A stretch of 64,000 nucleotides of DNA from Listeria rocourtiae FSL F6-920 (GTDB lineage Bacteria > Bacillota > Bacilli > Lactobacillales > Listeriaceae), in the NCBI RefSeq assembly GCF_000525975.1, contig NZ_AODK01000006.1, positions 186,001-250,000 of the forward strand, in the 5' to 3' direction. How positions within the stretch are numbered: the first letter of the stretch is position 1; each line of letters opens with the position of its first letter. A program made the translations under genes and the position numbers. Positions 32,076 to 46,139 of the stretch are shown one piece after another. The notes below the pieces were generated by a model that worked only from the letters and a program-made list of their open reading frames with translations, did no database searches and was not told the DNA's origin.

Positions 32076-33341
32076 ATGACAACTATTATTGCGTTTATAT
32101 TTGTTTTTGGTCTAATCGTGTTCTTTCATGAACTCGGCCATTTCTTATTTGCCAAAAGATCTGGTATTCTAGTTCGTGATTTTTCAATCGGTTTTGGTCC
32201 AAAAATATTTGCTTACCGCAAAAAAGAAACACAGTACACATTAAGACTTCTTCCCATCGGTGGTTATGTTCGAATGGCTGGTGAGGACGGAGAGGTAGTC
32301 GAACTGAAACCAGGCTATCGTGTTGGCTTGATTTTAAATGACGATGAGATGGTAACAAAGATTATTATCAATGGAAAGGATCAATATCAAGATGTGCAGC
32401 CGCTCGAGGTTTCTGGAAGTGATCTTGAAAAAGAGCTTTTTATTGAAGGTTATGAAGAATACGATGAAGAGAGAATTGTTCGTTATCAGGTGGCAAGTGA
32501 TGCTGTTGTTATTGATGGCAAAATAGAGACAATTATTGCGCCATATGACCGTGTTTTTCAATCGAAATCCCTTGGTAAACGTGCGATGACTATTTTTGCA
32601 GGACCGTTATTCAACTTTATTTTAGCTATTATAATCTTTACAATTCTTGCTTTTGTTTCAGGAAGCGTTCCTTCGAATGAGCCTGAAATTGGACAAGTTA
32701 TGGATAACGGTGCGGCACAAGAGGCTGGTTTGAAGCAGGGCGACGAAGTTATTTCAATTAATGGTAAGGCAATGGATTCGTGGCAAGATATTTTTTCTAC
32801 AGTTGAAAAAAGCCCTAACAAAGAACTTGATTTCAAAGTCGATCGTGACGGTAAAACACAGGATATCGAGGTCACACCAAAAGCCGAGAAAACCCAAGAT
32901 GGTACAAGTGTCGGCAAGATTGGTGTCGCACAACCAGGGTCTGATTCTTTCTGGACAAAAATCACGTATGGCTTCACACAGACTTGGTTCTGGATAACGC
33001 AAATTGGCCATGTGCTTGGACAGATGGTAACCGGCGACTTCTCGCTGAACATGTTGAATGGACCGGTTGGCATTTATACGTCTACGCAAGAGGTAGTGAG
33101 CTACGGTTTCTTGACATTACTTAATTGGACAGCTGTTCTGAGCATCAACTTAGGAATCGTGAATTTACTTCCGTTGCCAGCGCTTGACGGCGGACGATTA
33201 CTGTTCTTCTTATACGAGTTAGTTCGTGGGAAGCCACTAGACCCGAAAAAAGAAGGCATGGTACATTTCATTGGTTTTGCATTATTGATGGTGCTTATGT
33301 TGCTCGTAACTTGGAATGATATTCAGCGAGCATTTTTCTAA
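32076..33341 (+). CDS. rseP: RIP zinc metalloprotease (RasP/RseP, site-2 protease)
   Basis: Intramembrane protease that cleaves transmembrane segments of anti-sigma factors and signal peptides. The zinc motif HELGH is in [16 protein letters not shown] in helix 1; the third ligand region is [13 protein letters not shown] in helix 3. A PDZ domain lies between ([24 protein letters not shown]). 421 residues, about four membrane helices. It starts 10 bases after dxr. Confidence 0.96.
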   Translation: MTTIIAFIFVFGLIVFFHELGHFLFAKRSGILVRDFSIGFGPKIFAYRKKETQYTLRLLPIGGYVRMAGEDGEVVELKPGYRVGLILNDDEMVTKIIINGKDQYQDVQPLEVSGSDLEKELFIEGYEEYDEERIVRYQVASDAVVIDGKIETIIAPYDRVFQSKSLGKRAMTIFAGPLFNFILAIIIFTILAFVSGSVPSNEPEIGQVMDNGAAQEAGLKQGDEVISINGKAMDSWQDIFSTVEKSPNKELDFKVDRDGKTQDIEVTPKAEKTQDGTSVGKIGVAQPGSDSFWTKITYGFTQTWFWITQIGHVLGQMVTGDFSLNMLNGPVGIYTSTQEVVSYGFLTLLNWTAVLSINLGIVNLLPLPALDGGRLLFFLYELVRGKPLDPKKEGMVHFIGFALLMVLMLLVTWNDIQRAFF

Positions 33342-33386
33342 GATAAACAGGGAGATTAAAGAGCGTATTGCTCATGTGGTTTTTAA

Positions 33387-35123
<1,737 letters not shown>

Positions 35124-35223
35124 TATTTAGTAAATGAATTGGGTGAATCGACGACAAGCGTTCGTATTCACCTGATTTTGTGTAGAGCTATTTGTTTCGT
35201 GCAAAATGAGTTGAAAACGAAGC

Positions 35224-35282
35224 CGTCTTACGAGTGAAATACAGTCAGGTGTTGTATTTCAAACTGGGAAGACGTTTTTTTG
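35224..35282 (+). terminator. Hairpin between proS and polC
   Basis: CGTCTT outer arm pairs with AAGACG, with inner TGAAATAC/GTATTTCA, followed by TTTTTTT. It sits after proS and just before polC, so it is a terminator or a polC attenuator. A smaller hairpin (GGGTGAAT/ATTCACCT) lies near 35139-35173. Confidence 0.7.
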
Positions 35283-35308
35283 TTAAGTTACGAAAGGGAG
35301 TTGTTGAG

Positions 35309-38300
35309 ATGTCTATTACAGATGCAGAAAAACAAGAACGATTCCAAATTTTGTTGCAGCAAATTGGATTAGGAAATGATGCCGTATTTCAAGATTTTAC
35401 GCAAGGTGGGAAAATCGAGAAACTGGTTGTAGATAAAGCTAACAAGGTTTGGGAGTTCCATCTGGAAGTCGCACAAATTTTGCCGTTTGAACTATTTCAA
35501 ATGATGCGTGTGGGAATGAATCAGGCGTTTCAACAGATCGCACAAACAACAATGCGGATTCACGTGCGGGATGAGACGGTGACAGAGCGCTTGGTGGAAG
35601 ATTATTGGAATGATACGATTACGCCATTTGCAAAGCAATCACCAATGATTGGCCAGCTGTTGATTGAGCAAAAACCTACATTTACAGCACCAAACTTGAT
35701 GGAAGTTCGGGTACATAACGAGATGGAACAAACAACGATTGCCCAGCGTTTCCAACCAGCAATTGCGGAGAGCTTACGTGAAAAAGGCTTCCCAACGATG
35801 ATGTTGCGCACGAATTTGTTAGATCAATCGGAAACGGAGCATTATAAAGCTTTTGTAGAAGCCAAAGAGAAAGAGGATCAGGCAAAAGCATTAGAAGCTG
35901 TACAGGTCATGCAAAAAAGGGCAGAGCAGCAAGCGAATGGCGATGGCGGAGGTGGAGCTGCGCCGTCTGGACCATTCCAAATCGGATATAAAATCAAGGA
36001 TGATGAGGAGCGCAAGGCGCTTGGCGATATTTATGACGAAGAACGTCGGATTACAGTAGAAGGTTATGTGTTTGCAACAGAAATTCGTGAGTTGCGCAGT
36101 GGCCGTAGTTTATTACAATTTAAAATTACTGATTATACGAGCTCAATCATTATTAAAATGTTTTCACGAGATAATGAGGATGCTGCAATGTTCCAGAACA
36201 TGAAAAAGGGAATGTGGGTCCGCGTTCGTGGTAGCGTTCAAATGGATACGTTCGTTCGTGACTTGATTATGATGGCACAAGATGTAAATGAGATTGCTGG
36301 TGTGAAGCGTTTGGATACAGCGGAGGAGAAACGCGTAGAGCTACATCTGCATACACCGATGAGTCAAATGGATGCAACGTCCTCTGTCGCGGATCTCGTG
36401 AAGCAGGCTGCTGACTGGGGGCACAAGGCAATTGCGATTACAGATCATGCCGTGGCTCAATCGTTTCCAGAAGCATACGGGGCGGGGAAGAAAAATGGTG
36501 TCAAAATTTTGTATGGTATTGAGGCCAACCTGATTGATGACGGTGTACCAATTGCTTACAATGAGCGTCACACTGGATTAAAAGATGCTACCTATGTCGT
36601 ATTTGACGTTGAGACAACCGGTTTGTCCGCAGTTTACGACACAATCATCGAGCTTGCCGGTGTCAAAATGAAAGACGGTGAAATTATCGATAAATTTGAA
36701 GCGTTTATTGATCCAGGTCACCCATTATCAGCTACAACAATCAATTTGACGGGGATTACGGATGACATGGTTAAAGGCTCGGATCCAATTGAAGTCGTGT
36801 TACAGAACTTCAAAGATTGGTCTGGCGATGCGATTCTAATTGCGCACAATGCTTCATTTGATATGGGATTCATCAATACAGCTTACACGAAAGTAGGCAT
36901 TGAAAAAGCAGAGAACTCGGTTATCGATACGCTAGAACTAGCCCGTTTTCTCTATCCCCATTTTAAAAACCACCGTTTGAATACGCTGACGAAGAAATTC
37001 AACATTATTTTAGAACAACATCACCGTGCTATTTTTGATGCAGAGGCAACCGCTTATCTCGGCTGGAAGCTAATCAAAGACGCGAAAGAAATGCGCGATA
37101 TCGATTTCCATGACCAGTTTAACAATTACATGGGGGAAGGGGATGCATATAAGCGGGCTCGCCCATTTCACGCGACCATTTATGCCAAAACCGATGTCGG
37201 ACTGAAAAATTTATTCAAGCTCGTATCGATGTCACAGATTAATTATTTTTTCCGTATTCCTAGAATTCCAAGATCGGAGCTCAATAAACTGAGAGAGGGG
37301 CTTATCGTTGGTTCAGCCTGTAATCAAGGTGAAATTTTTGAAGCAATGATGCAAAAAGGAATGGAGGATGCAGAACGAGTGGCGGCTTTTTACGATTTCA
37401 TTGAGGTGCAGCCCAAACCAGTTTATGCACCATTGATCGAACGAGAATTAGTCCGTGATGAGAAAGCCCTCGAAGAAATTATTAGTAACTTGGTAAAAGT
37501 CGGTGAACAAATTGGTAAGCCTGTTGTCGCAACAGGGAACGTCCACTATTTGAATCCAAATGACAAAATCTATCGTAAAATCTTGATTCATTCTCAAGGC
37601 GGGGCAAACCCGCTTAATCGTGCAACACTTCCAGATGTTCATTTCCGCTCCACGGATGAAATGCTTGCTGAATTTGCCTTTTTAGGGGAAGAAAAAGCAA
37701 AAGAAATTGTTGTCACGAACTCCAATCTTATAGCAGATTGGATGGATGACTTAAAACCAATCAAAGACGATCTCTATACACCGAAAATTGAAGGGGCAGA
37801 AGATGAGGTTCGCAATATGAGCTATACGATGGCACGTAGCATCTATGGCGAAACATTACCTGAAATTGTCGAGGCGCGTCTTGAAAAAGAGTTGAAAAGC
37901 ATCATTGGTCACGGTTTTGCAGTTATTTATTTAATCTCGCATAAACTTGTGAAAAAATCGCTTAACGAAGGATATCTCGTAGGTTCACGTGGTTCTGTTG
38001 GCTCTTCCTTAGTCGCGACCATGACAGAAATTACGGAAGTAAATCCATTGCCACCGCATTATATTTGTCCCAACTGCAAACAGTCCGAGTTTTTTGATGA
38101 TGGCTCTGTTGGTTCTGGATTTGATTTGCCAGACAAAGATTGTCCAGAATGTGGCACAGCGCTCACAAAAGAAGGGCAAGATATCCCATTTGAAACCTTC
38201 CTGGGCTTTAAAGGAGATAAAGTACCCGATATCGATTTGAACTTTTCTGGTGAATACCAGCCGGTTGCGCACGCTTATACGAAGGAGCTTTTCGGTGAGG

Positions 38301-39646
38301 ATTATGTGTATCGTGCCGGAACAATTGGTACGGTTGCCGAGAAGACGGCGTTTGGTTATGTTCGAAATTACGAGCGAGATATGAATATGACAATCCGAGG
38401 GGCTGAGGTTGATCGTCTTGTACAAGGTTGTACTGGCGTAAAAAGAACAACTGGCCAGCATCCTGGGGGGATTATTGTTATCCCAGATTATATGGATGTC
38501 TATGACTTCTCACCAATCCAATTCCCGGCTGATGCGACGGACTCGGAGTGGAAAACAACCCATTTTGACTTCCACTCGATTCATGATAATGTTCTAAAAC
38601 TTGACATACTCGGACACGATGATCCAACCGCAATTCGGATGCTTCAAGATCTAAGCGGTATCGACCCGAAAACAATTCCGACTGATGACAAGGAAGTGAT
38701 GAAACTATTTGGTTCAACGGAATCGCTTGGCGTAAAACCAGCAGATATCGACTCCAAAACAGGGACACTTGGCATTCCTGAATTCGGAACACGTTTTGTT
38801 CGTCAAATGCTTGAACAAACTAAACCAACGACATTCTCAGAACTTGTTCAAATTTCCGGACTTTCCCATGGAACAGATGTATGGCTTGGAAATGCTGAGG
38901 AGCTCATAAAGAACGATATTTGCTCACTTGCTGAGGTTATCGGTTGTCGTGATGATATCATGGTTTTCTTGATCTACCAAGGTCTTGACAGCTCGCTTGC
39001 CTTCCAAATCATGGAGTCAGTGCGTAAAGGGAAGGGTCTTAGTGAAGAAATGGAAGCTGCGATGATTGAGAATAAGGTGCCAAATTGGTACATTGATTCG
39101 TGTAAAAAAATTAAATACATGTTCCCGAAAGCCCATGCTGCAGCATATGTTCTCATGGCTGTTCGGATTGCTTATTTCAAAGTTCATCACCCATTGTTCT
39201 TTTACGCCACCTATTTTACAGTTCGCGCCGATGATTTTGATCTCACAGCGATGGTGAATGGGAAAGAAGCAACGAAAGCAAAAATGCAGGAAATTAACGC
39301 CAAAGGATTGGAAGCATCTATGAAAGAGAAGAGCTTGTTAACGGTTCTTGAGATTGCCAATGAAATGCTTGCACGTGGCTTCTCCTTCCAAAAAGTAGAT
39401 TTATATAAGTCAAGCGCTGACGAATTTATTATTGAAGGGGATCAGCTAATTCCACCATTCAATGCAATTCCCAGCTTAGGTACAAACGTTGCCAAATCTA
39501 TTGTTGCAGCACGCGAAGACGGTGAATTCTTGTCAAAAGAAGACTTACAGCAGCGCGGAAAAGTATCGAAGACAATCATTCAATATATGGATGATCAAGG
39601 TTGTCTAGATGGATTACCCGACCAAAATCAGCTTTCTTTATTCTAA
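35309..39646 (+). CDS. polC: DNA polymerase III alpha subunit, PolC type
   Basis: Replicative polymerase of low-GC Gram-positive bacteria with built-in proofreading. Domains in order: N-terminal and OB-fold regions (1-330), PHP domain split around the exonuclease ([13 protein letters not shown] ~344), DEDD exonuclease ([10 protein letters not shown] ~432), zinc motif CPNC...CPEC (~920-950), palm [12 protein letters not shown] (~973) and C-terminal HhH and tail. The ATG at 35309 has AAGGGAG eight bases upstream; an in-frame extension before it overlaps the terminator hairpin. 1445 residues, intact despite its length. Confidence 0.98.
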   Translation: MSITDAEKQERFQILLQQIGLGNDAVFQDFTQGGKIEKLVVDKANKVWEFHLEVAQILPFELFQMMRVGMNQAFQQIAQTTMRIHVRDETVTERLVEDYWNDTITPFAKQSPMIGQLLIEQKPTFTAPNLMEVRVHNEMEQTTIAQRFQPAIAESLREKGFPTMMLRTNLLDQSETEHYKAFVEAKEKEDQAKALEAVQVMQKRAEQQANGDGGGGAAPSGPFQIGYKIKDDEERKALGDIYDEERRITVEGYVFATEIRELRSGRSLLQFKITDYTSSIIIKMFSRDNEDAAMFQNMKKGMWVRVRGSVQMDTFVRDLIMMAQDVNEIAGVKRLDTAEEKRVELHLHTPMSQMDATSSVADLVKQAADWGHKAIAITDHAVAQSFPEAYGAGKKNGVKILYGIEANLIDDGVPIAYNERHTGLKDATYVVFDVETTGLSAVYDTIIELAGVKMKDGEIIDKFEAFIDPGHPLSATTINLTGITDDMVKGSDPIEVVLQNFKDWSGDAILIAHNASFDMGFINTAYTKVGIEKAENSVIDTLELARFLYPHFKNHRLNTLTKKFNIILEQHHRAIFDAEATAYLGWKLIKDAKEMRDIDFHDQFNNYMGEGDAYKRARPFHATIYAKTDVGLKNLFKLVSMSQINYFFRIPRIPRSELNKLREGLIVGSACNQGEIFEAMMQKGMEDAERVAAFYDFIEVQPKPVYAPLIERELVRDEKALEEIISNLVKVGEQIGKPVVATGNVHYLNPNDKIYRKILIHSQGGANPLNRATLPDVHFRSTDEMLAEFAFLGEEKAKEIVVTNSNLIADWMDDLKPIKDDLYTPKIEGAEDEVRNMSYTMARSIYGETLPEIVEARLEKELKSIIGHGFAVIYLISHKLVKKSLNEGYLVGSRGSVGSSLVATMTEITEVNPLPPHYICPNCKQSEFFDDGSVGSGFDLPDKDCPECGTALTKEGQDIPFETFLGFKGDKVPDIDLNFSGEYQPVAHAYTKELFGEDYVYRAGTIGTVAEKTAFGYVRNYERDMNMTIRGAEVDRLVQGCTGVKRTTGQHPGGIIVIPDYMDVYDFSPIQFPADATDSEWKTTHFDFHSIHDNVLKLDILGHDDPTAIRMLQDLSGIDPKTIPTDDKEVMKLFGSTESLGVKPADIDSKTGTLGIPEFGTRFVRQMLEQTKPTTFSELVQISGLSHGTDVWLGNAEELIKNDICSLAEVIGCRDDIMVFLIYQGLDSSLAFQIMESVRKGKGLSEEMEAAMIENKVPNWYIDSCKKIKYMFPKAHAAAYVLMAVRIAYFKVHHPLFFYATYFTVRADDFDLTAMVNGKEATKAKMQEINAKGLEASMKEKSLLTVLEIANEMLARGFSFQKVDLYKSSADEFIIEGDQLIPPFNAIPSLGTNVAKSIVAAREDGEFLSKEDLQQRGKVSKTIIQYMDDQGCLDGLPDQNQLSLF

Positions 39647-39685
39647 AAACATCGGCTCTATATCAGGCAGTGAAGGGCCTAATGT

Positions 39686-39714
39686 TTGCGAAGAGTGTAT
39701 GTTTGTGTTATAGT
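39686..39714 (+). promoter_or_regulatory. Promoter of the rimP-nusA-infB operon
   Basis: TTGCGA (39686-39691), 17-base spacer, TATAGT (39709-39714), in the gap after polC. Confidence 0.65.
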
Positions 39715-39741
39715 TAATAATGAAATTACGATAACTCAACC

Positions 39742-39772
39742 AAGAGTGGGCCGATGCCCACTCTTTCCTTTT
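39742..39772 (+). terminator. Leader attenuator upstream of rimP
   Basis: AAGAGTGGGC (39742-39751) pairs with GCCCACTCTT (39756-39765) over a CGAT loop, followed by TCCTTTT. Only ~30 bases from the promoter, so it may regulate the operon as an attenuator. Confidence 0.7.
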
Positions 39773-39846
39773 GCAACTTTGCATGGTTAGATTGTCGTAA
39801 ACAACTGGCAATACTAGCTTTGTCAGATATACTAAAGGAGGCTAAA

Positions 39847-40316
39847 ATGAGTAAAGTTCTTGAACAAGTTGAAGAAATCGTGTTGCCAATTGCAACGGAG
39901 CTTCAACTGGAACTGGTCGATTTAGCGTTTGAAAAAGAAGGAAAGCACTGGTATTTGAGGGTATTTTTAGATAAAGAGGACGGCATTGATATTGACGAAT
40001 GCGCCTTGGTTAGCGAGAGACTAAGTGAAATCTTGGACAAAAATGACCCAATCACACAAAACTACTTTCTGGAAGTATCATCACCAGGCGCAGAACGACC
40101 ACTAAAAAAAGGAAAAAAGATTTTGAAGCTGCTGTCGGTAAGTGGGTTTACATTACAAGCTACGAACCGATTGCAGACCGTAAAATGTGGGAAGGAACAC
40201 TTACAAAATATGATGGCATCACGCTAACTGTTGAAATTTTGGACAAGACACGTAAAATTGTCTGTGAAATTCCGAAAGACAAAGTAGCCAAAGCAAGATT
40301 AGCAATTAAATTTTAA
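39847..40316 (+). CDS. rimP: Ribosome maturation factor RimP (frame disrupted)
   Basis: Needed for 30S subunit maturation. The N-terminal half ([54 protein letters not shown]) and [12 protein letters not shown]-like segment are clear, and the C-terminal half continues as [27 protein letters not shown] in another frame. The shift lies at 40103-40118, two A runs separated by GG; a net gain of two bases explains it and yields 155 residues, the usual length. AAAGGAG precedes the ATG. Confidence 0.93.
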
Positions 40317-40346
40317 AAGCGATAAATTAAAGGAGCTGAAAAAAGA

Positions 40347-41468
40347 ATGAGCTCAGAACTATTAGATGCTCTTCATGTGTTAGAACATGATAAAGGAATT
40401 TCACGTGATGTGATTATTGAAGCGATTGAGGCAGCACTCGTGTCTGCATACAAACGAAACTTCAACCAAGCACAAAATGTACGAGTAGATTTAAACTTAG
40501 ATAAGGGCACAATGCACGTGTTAGCGCGCAAAGATGTAGTTGATCAAGTATTTGATTCTCGCCTAGAAATTTCAGTGGAAGAAGCTCACAAAATTAACGC
40601 AGCTTTCAAAGTTGGTGATATTGTAGAGTTAGAAGTAACGCCAAAAGATTTCGGCCGAATTGCAGCACAAACAGCAAAACAAGTTGTGACGCAACGTGTT
40701 CGTGAAGCAGAGCGAGGTATCATTTACGACGAATTTATCGATCGTGAAGATGATATTATGACTGGTATTGTAGAGCGCCAAGATTCTCGTTTTATCTATG
40801 TAAACTTAGGTAAAATCGAAGCGATTCTATCTCAAAATGAGCAAATGCCAAATGAGACATATCGCGCCCATGACCGCATCAAAGTATACTTGACAAAAGT
40901 TGAGAAAACGACTAAAGGTCCGCAAATTTATGTTTCTCGCACGCATCCAGGTCTTCTAAAACGACTATTTGAAATGGAAGTTCCAGAAATCTATGAAGGT
41001 ATCGTAGAAATTAAATCCGTTGCTCGTGAAGCCGGAGATCGCTCTAAAATCTCTGTCTACACAGAAAATCCAGAAGTTGATCCAGTTGGTTCTTGCGTAG
41101 GTCCAAAGGGCGCCCGCGTTCAAGCTATTGTCAACGAGCTAAAAGGTGAAAAAATTGATATCGTAGAATGGTCTGCCGATCCGTTTACGTTTGTGGCAAA
41201 CGCATTAAGCCCATCTAAAGTATTGGATGTCATTGTCAATGAAGAAGAGCAAGCAACAACCGTTGTCGTGCCGGATTATCAGCTTTCCCTAGCTATCGGT
41301 AAACGTGGCCAAAATGCTCGTCTAGCTGCTAAGCTAACTGGGTGGAAAATTGATATTAAGAGCGAAACTGTCGCTACAGAAGCCGGTATTTATCCGCGCC
41401 CTGATGGACCTATTATTGAACGCGTTGATATTGATATGGCTAACGAAATAGCTGACGATGAAGAATAG
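40347..41468 (+). CDS. nusA: Transcription termination/antitermination factor NusA
   Basis: RNA-polymerase-binding factor controlling pausing, termination and antitermination. N-terminal RNAP-binding domain (1-125), S1 domain (~135-200) and two KH domains (SCVGPKGARVQAIVNELKGEKIDIVEW; LAIGKRGQNARLAAKLTGWKIDI). 373 residues ending in an acidic tail, without the extra repeats of proteobacterial forms. Intact, AAAGGAG upstream. Confidence 0.98.
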   Translation: MSSELLDALHVLEHDKGISRDVIIEAIEAALVSAYKRNFNQAQNVRVDLNLDKGTMHVLARKDVVDQVFDSRLEISVEEAHKINAAFKVGDIVELEVTPKDFGRIAAQTAKQVVTQRVREAERGIIYDEFIDREDDIMTGIVERQDSRFIYVNLGKIEAILSQNEQMPNETYRAHDRIKVYLTKVEKTTKGPQIYVSRTHPGLLKRLFEMEVPEIYEGIVEIKSVAREAGDRSKISVYTENPEVDPVGSCVGPKGARVQAIVNELKGEKIDIVEWSADPFTFVANALSPSKVLDVIVNEEEQATTVVVPDYQLSLAIGKRGQNARLAAKLTGWKIDIKSETVATEAGIYPRPDGPIIERVDIDMANEIADDEE

Positions 41469-41484
41469 AGGAGTGACCAGCTGA

Positions 41485-41772
41485 TGCGTAATAAAAAAAA
41501 TTCCCTTAAGAAAATGTATTGTAACCGGTGAACGCAGACCAAAAGGCGAACTTTTACGTATTGCGTACTCCAAAGATGGTGTACTTACGATAGACCCCAG
41601 TGGAAAAGCGCCTGGTCGTGGCTTTTATATTTTAATAGATAGCAAGGTTGCAGAAAAAGCTAAAAAGAAAAACAGTATTTTTCATCAAATGAAGATGCCA
41701 GAACAAGAAGGTTTTTACGATCAACTCATCGATTACGTAAAAACAATCGAAGGAGCAAGTCATGGATTATAA
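41485..41772 (+). CDS. ylxR: YlxR/RnpM family RNA-binding protein
   Basis: A 95-residue protein conserved between nusA and ylxQ; the family binds RNA and has been linked to RNase P modulation (RnpM). It reads MRNKKIPLRKCIVTGERRPKGELLRI at the start, with CIVTGER and GRGFYI being the YlxR signature (P-G-R-G-F/Y). Although it contains an A7 run, its frame is intact from ATG to TAA. GGAG lies upstream at 41471. The last 11 bases overlap the start of the next gene. Confidence 0.95.
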   Translation, partial: CVIKKIPLRKCIVTGERRPKGELLRIAYSKDGVLTIDPSGKAPGRGFYILIDSKVAEKAKKKNSIFHQMKMPEQEGFYDQLIDYVKTIEGASHGL

Positions 41773-42064
41773 CAAAGCCTATTCCTTGCTTGGAATAGCT
41801 TATAGCGCTCGCAAACTCGTTACTGGCGAAGAATTAGTTTTAAAAGAAGTGAGACGTCAAAAAGCACGGCTCGTCATCATTTCAGAAGATATATCAGAAA
41901 AAACCGAGAAAACAATCCGTAACAAATGCCAGTATTACGATGTCCCGCTTGTGAAAGCCGGTACCCGTGAGCAACTAGGCGGTGCGATCGGCAAAGATGC
42001 AAGAGCCATTATCGCGGTAATGGATAAAGGATTTGCGGCAAAACTAACGGAACTACTCGGGTGA
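41762..42064 (+). CDS. ylxQ: L7Ae-family ribosomal protein-like YlxQ
   Basis: A 100-residue RNA-binding protein of the L7Ae/L30e/S12e family, K-turn binding by family. Key stretch: [48 protein letters not shown], then [18 protein letters not shown]. Overlaps the end of ylxR, so translation is coupled. Confidence 0.93.
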   Translation: MDYNKAYSLLGIAYSARKLVTGEELVLKEVRRQKARLVIISEDISEKTEKTIRNKCQYYDVPLVKAGTREQLGGAIGKDARAIIAVMDKGFAAKLTELLG

Positions 42065-42086
42065 AATCTTAACGGAGGTGTGTCAC

Positions 42087-44372
42087 ATGAGTAAAGTTCG
42101 TGTATATGAATACGCAAAAGAACACCAAATACCTAGTAAAAAAGTCATCGAGACATTGCAAGGATTAGGCGTTGAAGTTGCTAATCACATGTCTACCATT
42201 AACGAAAATGCATTACGACAACTCGACAAAACATTGCTTGGACCGAACAAAGAATCTGCCGCGCCAAGCAGCCAACAAAAAGAATCAAACGAAGCAGGTC
42301 AAAGTAAGGGGTCTAATAAGCCAAATATGAATGATAAATCGAATCAATCCAAACCAACAAATACAAATAAATCAACATCACAGGGTACAGCAAAACCAGC
42401 TACAAGTGGCAATAAAACAACTGGTGGTCAAAATCGCCCAAACAACAGTGGCGGGCAAAACCGACCAGGGGGGAACGCACAAGGTGGTGGAAACCGTAAC
42501 CAAGGTGGCAATCGCAACAATCAAAATCGTGGTCGCAAAAACAACACCAAGTATAAAGGAAAACGTAATCACAGTACTGTACCACCAACACCACCGAAAC
42601 CAAAAGAGCTTCCAGAAAAAATCATTTTCTCAGAATCACTTACAGTTGGTGAATTAGCACGTAAACTATACCGTGAGCCATCCGAAATTATCAAAAAGCT
42701 CTTCTTGCTAGGTGTTGTAGCAACAATTAATCAAAGCCTAGATAAAGATGCCATTGAACTAGTGTGTAGCGAGTATGGCGTAGAAGCAGAAGAAGAAATC
42801 AAAATCGATATCACAGATTTAGATGTTTATTTTGAAGAAGCAGCCGAAGAAGATAAAGGTAACGAAGTCGAGCGTCCAGCTGTTGTAACAATTATGGGTC
42901 ACGTTGACCATGGTAAAACAACGCTACTTGATTCCCTGCGCAACACGAAAGTAACTCTTGGTGAAGCCGGTGGAATCACGCAACACATTGGTGCCTATCA
43001 ACTAGAAGTCCACAACAAAAAAATCACCTTCCTAGATACGCCTGGTCACGCAGCTTTTACAACAATGCGTGCTCGTGGTGCTAAAATTACTGATATCACC
43101 ATCCTCGTTGTCGCAGCGGATGATGGTGTTATGCCACAAACAATTGAAGCGATTAACCATGCGAAAGCAGCGGAAGTCCCAATCATTGTTGCTGTCAACA
43201 AAATTGATAAGCCACAGGCCAATGCAGATCGCGTGATGCAAGAACTAACCGAATACGAATTAGTCCCTGAAGCGTGGGGTGGTGACACGATTTTTGTACC
43301 AATCTCGGCAAAATTTGGGGAAGGTTTAGATACGTTGCTTGAAATGATTCTACTCGTTTCCGAAGTGGAAGAATTGAAAGCAAATCCAGATCGTCTTGCT
43401 ATCGGTAGTGTTATCGAAGCAGAACTAGACAAAGGTCGTGGCTCTGTCGCAACTCTACTAGTTCAAGACGGTACACTAAACGTTGGGGATCCAATCGTTG
43501 TCGGTAATACTTTCGGACGTGTTCGTGCAATGGTCAATGATATCGGACGTCGCGTAAAAAAAGTAGGACCGAGTACACCAGTTGAAATCACTGGGCTTAG
43601 CGATGTGCCACAAGCTGGCGACCGTTTTGTAGTCTTTGAAGATGAGAAAACAGCTCGTAGTGTTGGTGAAGCCCGTGCAAGCCGCGCTGTTGTTGCGCAA
43701 CGTTCTGCAACAAACCGTGTGAGTCTTGAAAACCTATTTGAGCACATGAAAGCTGGCGAAATGAAAGAAGTTAACGTTATCATCAAAGCCGACGTACAAG
43801 GCTCAGTCGAAGCATTAGCGGCATCTCTACGCAAAATCGATGTAGAAGGCGTTAACGTGAAAATTATCCATACATCCGTTGGTGCTATTAATGAATCTGA
43901 TATTACACTAGCCTCTGCATCAAACGCCATTGTCATCGGTTTCAACGTTCGCCCAACGACACAAGCGCGTGAAGGTGCTGAAAATGAAGGCGTTGATATC
44001 CGTTTACATCGCGTTATTTACAAAGCAATCGACGAAATCGAAGCTGCGATGAAAGGGATGCTTGATCCAGAATTCCAAGAAAAAATTATCGGTCAAGCCC
44101 AAGTACGTCAAACAATTAACGTATCGAAAGTCGGAACAATCGCGGGTTGTTACGTTACTGATGGTAAAATCACACGCGATAGTGGCGTTCGTGTTATTCG
44201 TGACGGTATCGTTGTGTTTGAAGGCGAAATTGGTACGCTAAAACGCTTTAAAGATGACGCAAAAGAAGTAGCCAAAGGTTTCGAGTGCGGTATTACTATC
44301 GATAAATTTAACGATATTAAAGAAGATGATGTAATTGAAGCATACATCATGGAGGAAATTGAACGTAAATGA
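42087..44372 (+). CDS. infB: Translation initiation factor IF-2
   Basis: GTPase that places initiator tRNA on the 30S subunit. N-terminal IF2-N ([28 protein letters not shown]), then a low-complexity Gln/Asn/Gly/Lys-rich linker (about 65-175), a second IF2-N domain, G1 GHVDHGKTT (~271), G3 DTPGH, G4 NKID, and domains II-IV. 761 residues. The ATG at 42087 has GGAGGTG six bases upstream. Its stop overlaps the next ATG (ATGA). Confidence 0.98.
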   Translation: MSKVRVYEYAKEHQIPSKKVIETLQGLGVEVANHMSTINENALRQLDKTLLGPNKESAAPSSQQKESNEAGQSKGSNKPNMNDKSNQSKPTNTNKSTSQGTAKPATSGNKTTGGQNRPNNSGGQNRPGGNAQGGGNRNQGGNRNNQNRGRKNNTKYKGKRNHSTVPPTPPKPKELPEKIIFSESLTVGELARKLYREPSEIIKKLFLLGVVATINQSLDKDAIELVCSEYGVEAEEEIKIDITDLDVYFEEAAEEDKGNEVERPAVVTIMGHVDHGKTTLLDSLRNTKVTLGEAGGITQHIGAYQLEVHNKKITFLDTPGHAAFTTMRARGAKITDITILVVAADDGVMPQTIEAINHAKAAEVPIIVAVNKIDKPQANADRVMQELTEYELVPEAWGGDTIFVPISAKFGEGLDTLLEMILLVSEVEELKANPDRLAIGSVIEAELDKGRGSVATLLVQDGTLNVGDPIVVGNTFGRVRAMVNDIGRRVKKVGPSTPVEITGLSDVPQAGDRFVVFEDEKTARSVGEARASRAVVAQRSATNRVSLENLFEHMKAGEMKEVNVIIKADVQGSVEALAASLRKIDVEGVNVKIIHTSVGAINESDITLASASNAIVIGFNVRPTTQAREGAENEGVDIRLHRVIYKAIDEIEAAMKGMLDPEFQEKIIGQAQVRQTINVSKVGTIAGCYVTDGKITRDSGVRVIRDGIVVFEGEIGTLKRFKDDAKEVAKGFECGITIDKFNDIKEDDVIEAYIMEEIERK

Positions 44373-44647
44373 TTCGTTACATCGAGTCCGAGTGGTTTTT
44401 GCAAACGCCACAAACATTAAAAGAAAAGCGAGCCATTATCAAGCGTATTCTAACACGCGCTGGCCAAAAATTTAATATTTCCATTGCTGAAATTGGATTC
44501 CAAGACAAATGGCAGCGATCCCTCATTGGATTTGCTGTGGTTTCCGAGTCCTGTAATCAAGCCGAGAAAGTCGCAGGTACCGTTCTAGCATTCCTCGACT
44601 CATTTCCAGAATGGGAACGAGGCAAAACAACAATGGAAAGTTTGTAA
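44369..44647 (+). CDS. ylxP: DUF503 protein YlxP
   Basis: A 92-residue small protein of the DUF503 family ([51 protein letters not shown]). It is conserved between infB and rbfA in Firmicutes and is thought to help ribosome biogenesis; no enzymatic motif. ATGA overlap with infB. Confidence 0.93.
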   Translation: MIRYIESEWFLQTPQTLKEKRAIIKRILTRAGQKFNISIAEIGFQDKWQRSLIGFAVVSESCNQAEKVAGTVLAFLDSFPEWERGKTTMESL

Positions 44648-44661
44648 AATGAGGTGAAAAT

Positions 44662-45006
44662 ATGAATCTTAGAGCTAATCGTGTAGCAGAGCAAATGAAA
44701 AAAGAGCTGGGCGATATCCTTAACCGCAAATTAAGAGATCCTCGCATCGGTTTTATTACTGTAACAGGCGTTGACGTAACAGGTGATTTGCAACAAGCAA
44801 CTGTGTTCGTCTCTGTTCTAGGCGAAGAAAAAGGCCAAAAAGATGCCTTAGCAGCCCTCGAAAAAGCGCACGGGTTTATTCGCTCCGAAATAGGAACTCG
44901 CATTCGTTTGCGCAAAGTCCCAGAACTATTTTTTGAAATCGATCATTCTGTGGCTTACGGAAACCATATCGATGACTTATTACGCGGTCTAAACGATAAC
45001 GAATAA
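44662..45006 (+). CDS. rbfA: Ribosome-binding factor A
   Basis: KH-like 30S maturation factor, cold-adaptation related. [54 protein letters not shown] is the family core, followed by [24 protein letters not shown]. 114 residues, good ribosome binding site. Confidence 0.97.
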   Translation: MNLRANRVAEQMKKELGDILNRKLRDPRIGFITVTGVDVTGDLQQATVFVSVLGEEKGQKDALAALEKAHGFIRSEIGTRIRLRKVPELFFEIDHSVAYGNHIDDLLRGLNDNE

Positions 45007-45082
45007 GAAACAGGGAAAGGGTAGGTGCCGGTTTTTGCGGACGTCTATCCTTCTTTGTGTAGGAAAGGAGTGATTTGACAGA

Positions 45083-46010
45083 ATGGACGGAATTATCCCC
45101 TTATGGAAAGAAAAAGGAATGACCAGCCATGACTGCGTGTTCAAGCTACGCAAAATTCTCCAAACGAAAAAAAGTCGGTCATACAGGTACGCTTGATCCA
45201 GATGTCGAAGGAGTTCTTCCAATCTGCATTGGGCGCGCTACAAAGCTCGCCGAATACATTACTGATGAAGGTAAAACCTATGAAGCAACTGTTACAATTG
45301 GCACTGCAACAACAACAGAGGATGCGAGCGGAGAAGTAGTTGCTGAGAAAGAAATCACTGAAACCATTTTACCAATTGATATTGAAAAAGTAGCAAAATC
45401 ATTCGTTGGAGAAATCGAGCAAATCCCACCAATGTACTCTGCTGTCAAAGTAAATGGGCGTAAATTGTATGAATATGCAAGAGCAGGAATAGATGTAGAA
45501 CGTCCGAAACGCACGGTGAATATTTATACAATAGAGCTCCTGAAGCCTTTTGTTTCAATAAGTCCAGAGCATAATACGTTTAACATACGCATCAAATGTG
45601 GAAAGGGTACTTATATTCGAACATTGGCTGTGATGATTGGTGAGAAACTGGGCTATCCGGCACATATGTCAGAATTAAAAAGGACACAAAGTGGTATTTT
45701 TAAGGAAGAACAATGCTTTACCTTAGATGAAATCGAAGTGTTGCGAGCAAAAGAAGAAGAGGCAAGCTTCTTGTATCCTATAGAGGACGGCTTATCTGAT
45801 ATGCCACAGCAACATATCTCTGAGCTAATTCATGAGAAAGTGCTAAATGGTGTTGTATTACCGGAACAATTCATCAAAGAACGCAATAAGGGGCGTGTAG
45901 CCTTACTTTACAAAAATAAGCTGACCGCAATCTATGTTAAACATCCAGAACGTCGCGATTTTTGGAAACCAGAAAAAGTGATTGAATTACGTGAGGGCAA
46001 GTTAAACTAA
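45083..46010 (+). CDS. truB: tRNA pseudouridine(55) synthase (one frameshift)
   Basis: Makes pseudouridine 55 in the T-loop of tRNAs. It starts [26 protein letters not shown], then [26 protein letters not shown] with the catalytic Asp in [24 protein letters not shown] and [24 protein letters not shown] follow, with a C-terminal PUA-like part. One extra A in the A7 run at 45167-45173 separates the first ~28 residues; without it 308 residues. AAAGGAG is 12 bases before the ATG. Confidence 0.95.
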
Positions 46011-46078
46011 AAAAAGGCAAATGGCAAGCTACTATTTGAACAAATCTCAAAATTAGCTTCTCGTCGCCGCATTGATTG

Positions 46079-46123
46079 TGCACTGTACCTTACCGATGAA
46101 TTCGTGTAGCAAAGTATAGTGCA
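46079..46123 (+). promoter_or_regulatory. Hairpin before ribF
   Basis: TGCACTGTACCTT (46079-46091) pairs with AAAGTATAGTGCA (46111-46123) with two mismatches, ending just before the ribF Shine-Dalgarno. No T run. Role unknown. Confidence 0.45.
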
Positions 46124-46139
46124 GAGAGAAGGGGATTTC

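Noticed and set aside
35234-35308. N-terminal extension of PolC
   Set aside because: It runs through the terminator hairpin; AAGGGAG places the start at 35309.
41334-41573. Reverse-strand ORF across the nusA-ylxR junction
   Set aside because: The forward strand here encodes an intact YlxR (41485-41772) with its conserved motifs.
42331-42657. Alternative-frame ORF in the infB linker
   Set aside because: Low-complexity shadow of the Gln/Asn/Gly-rich IF-2 linker.
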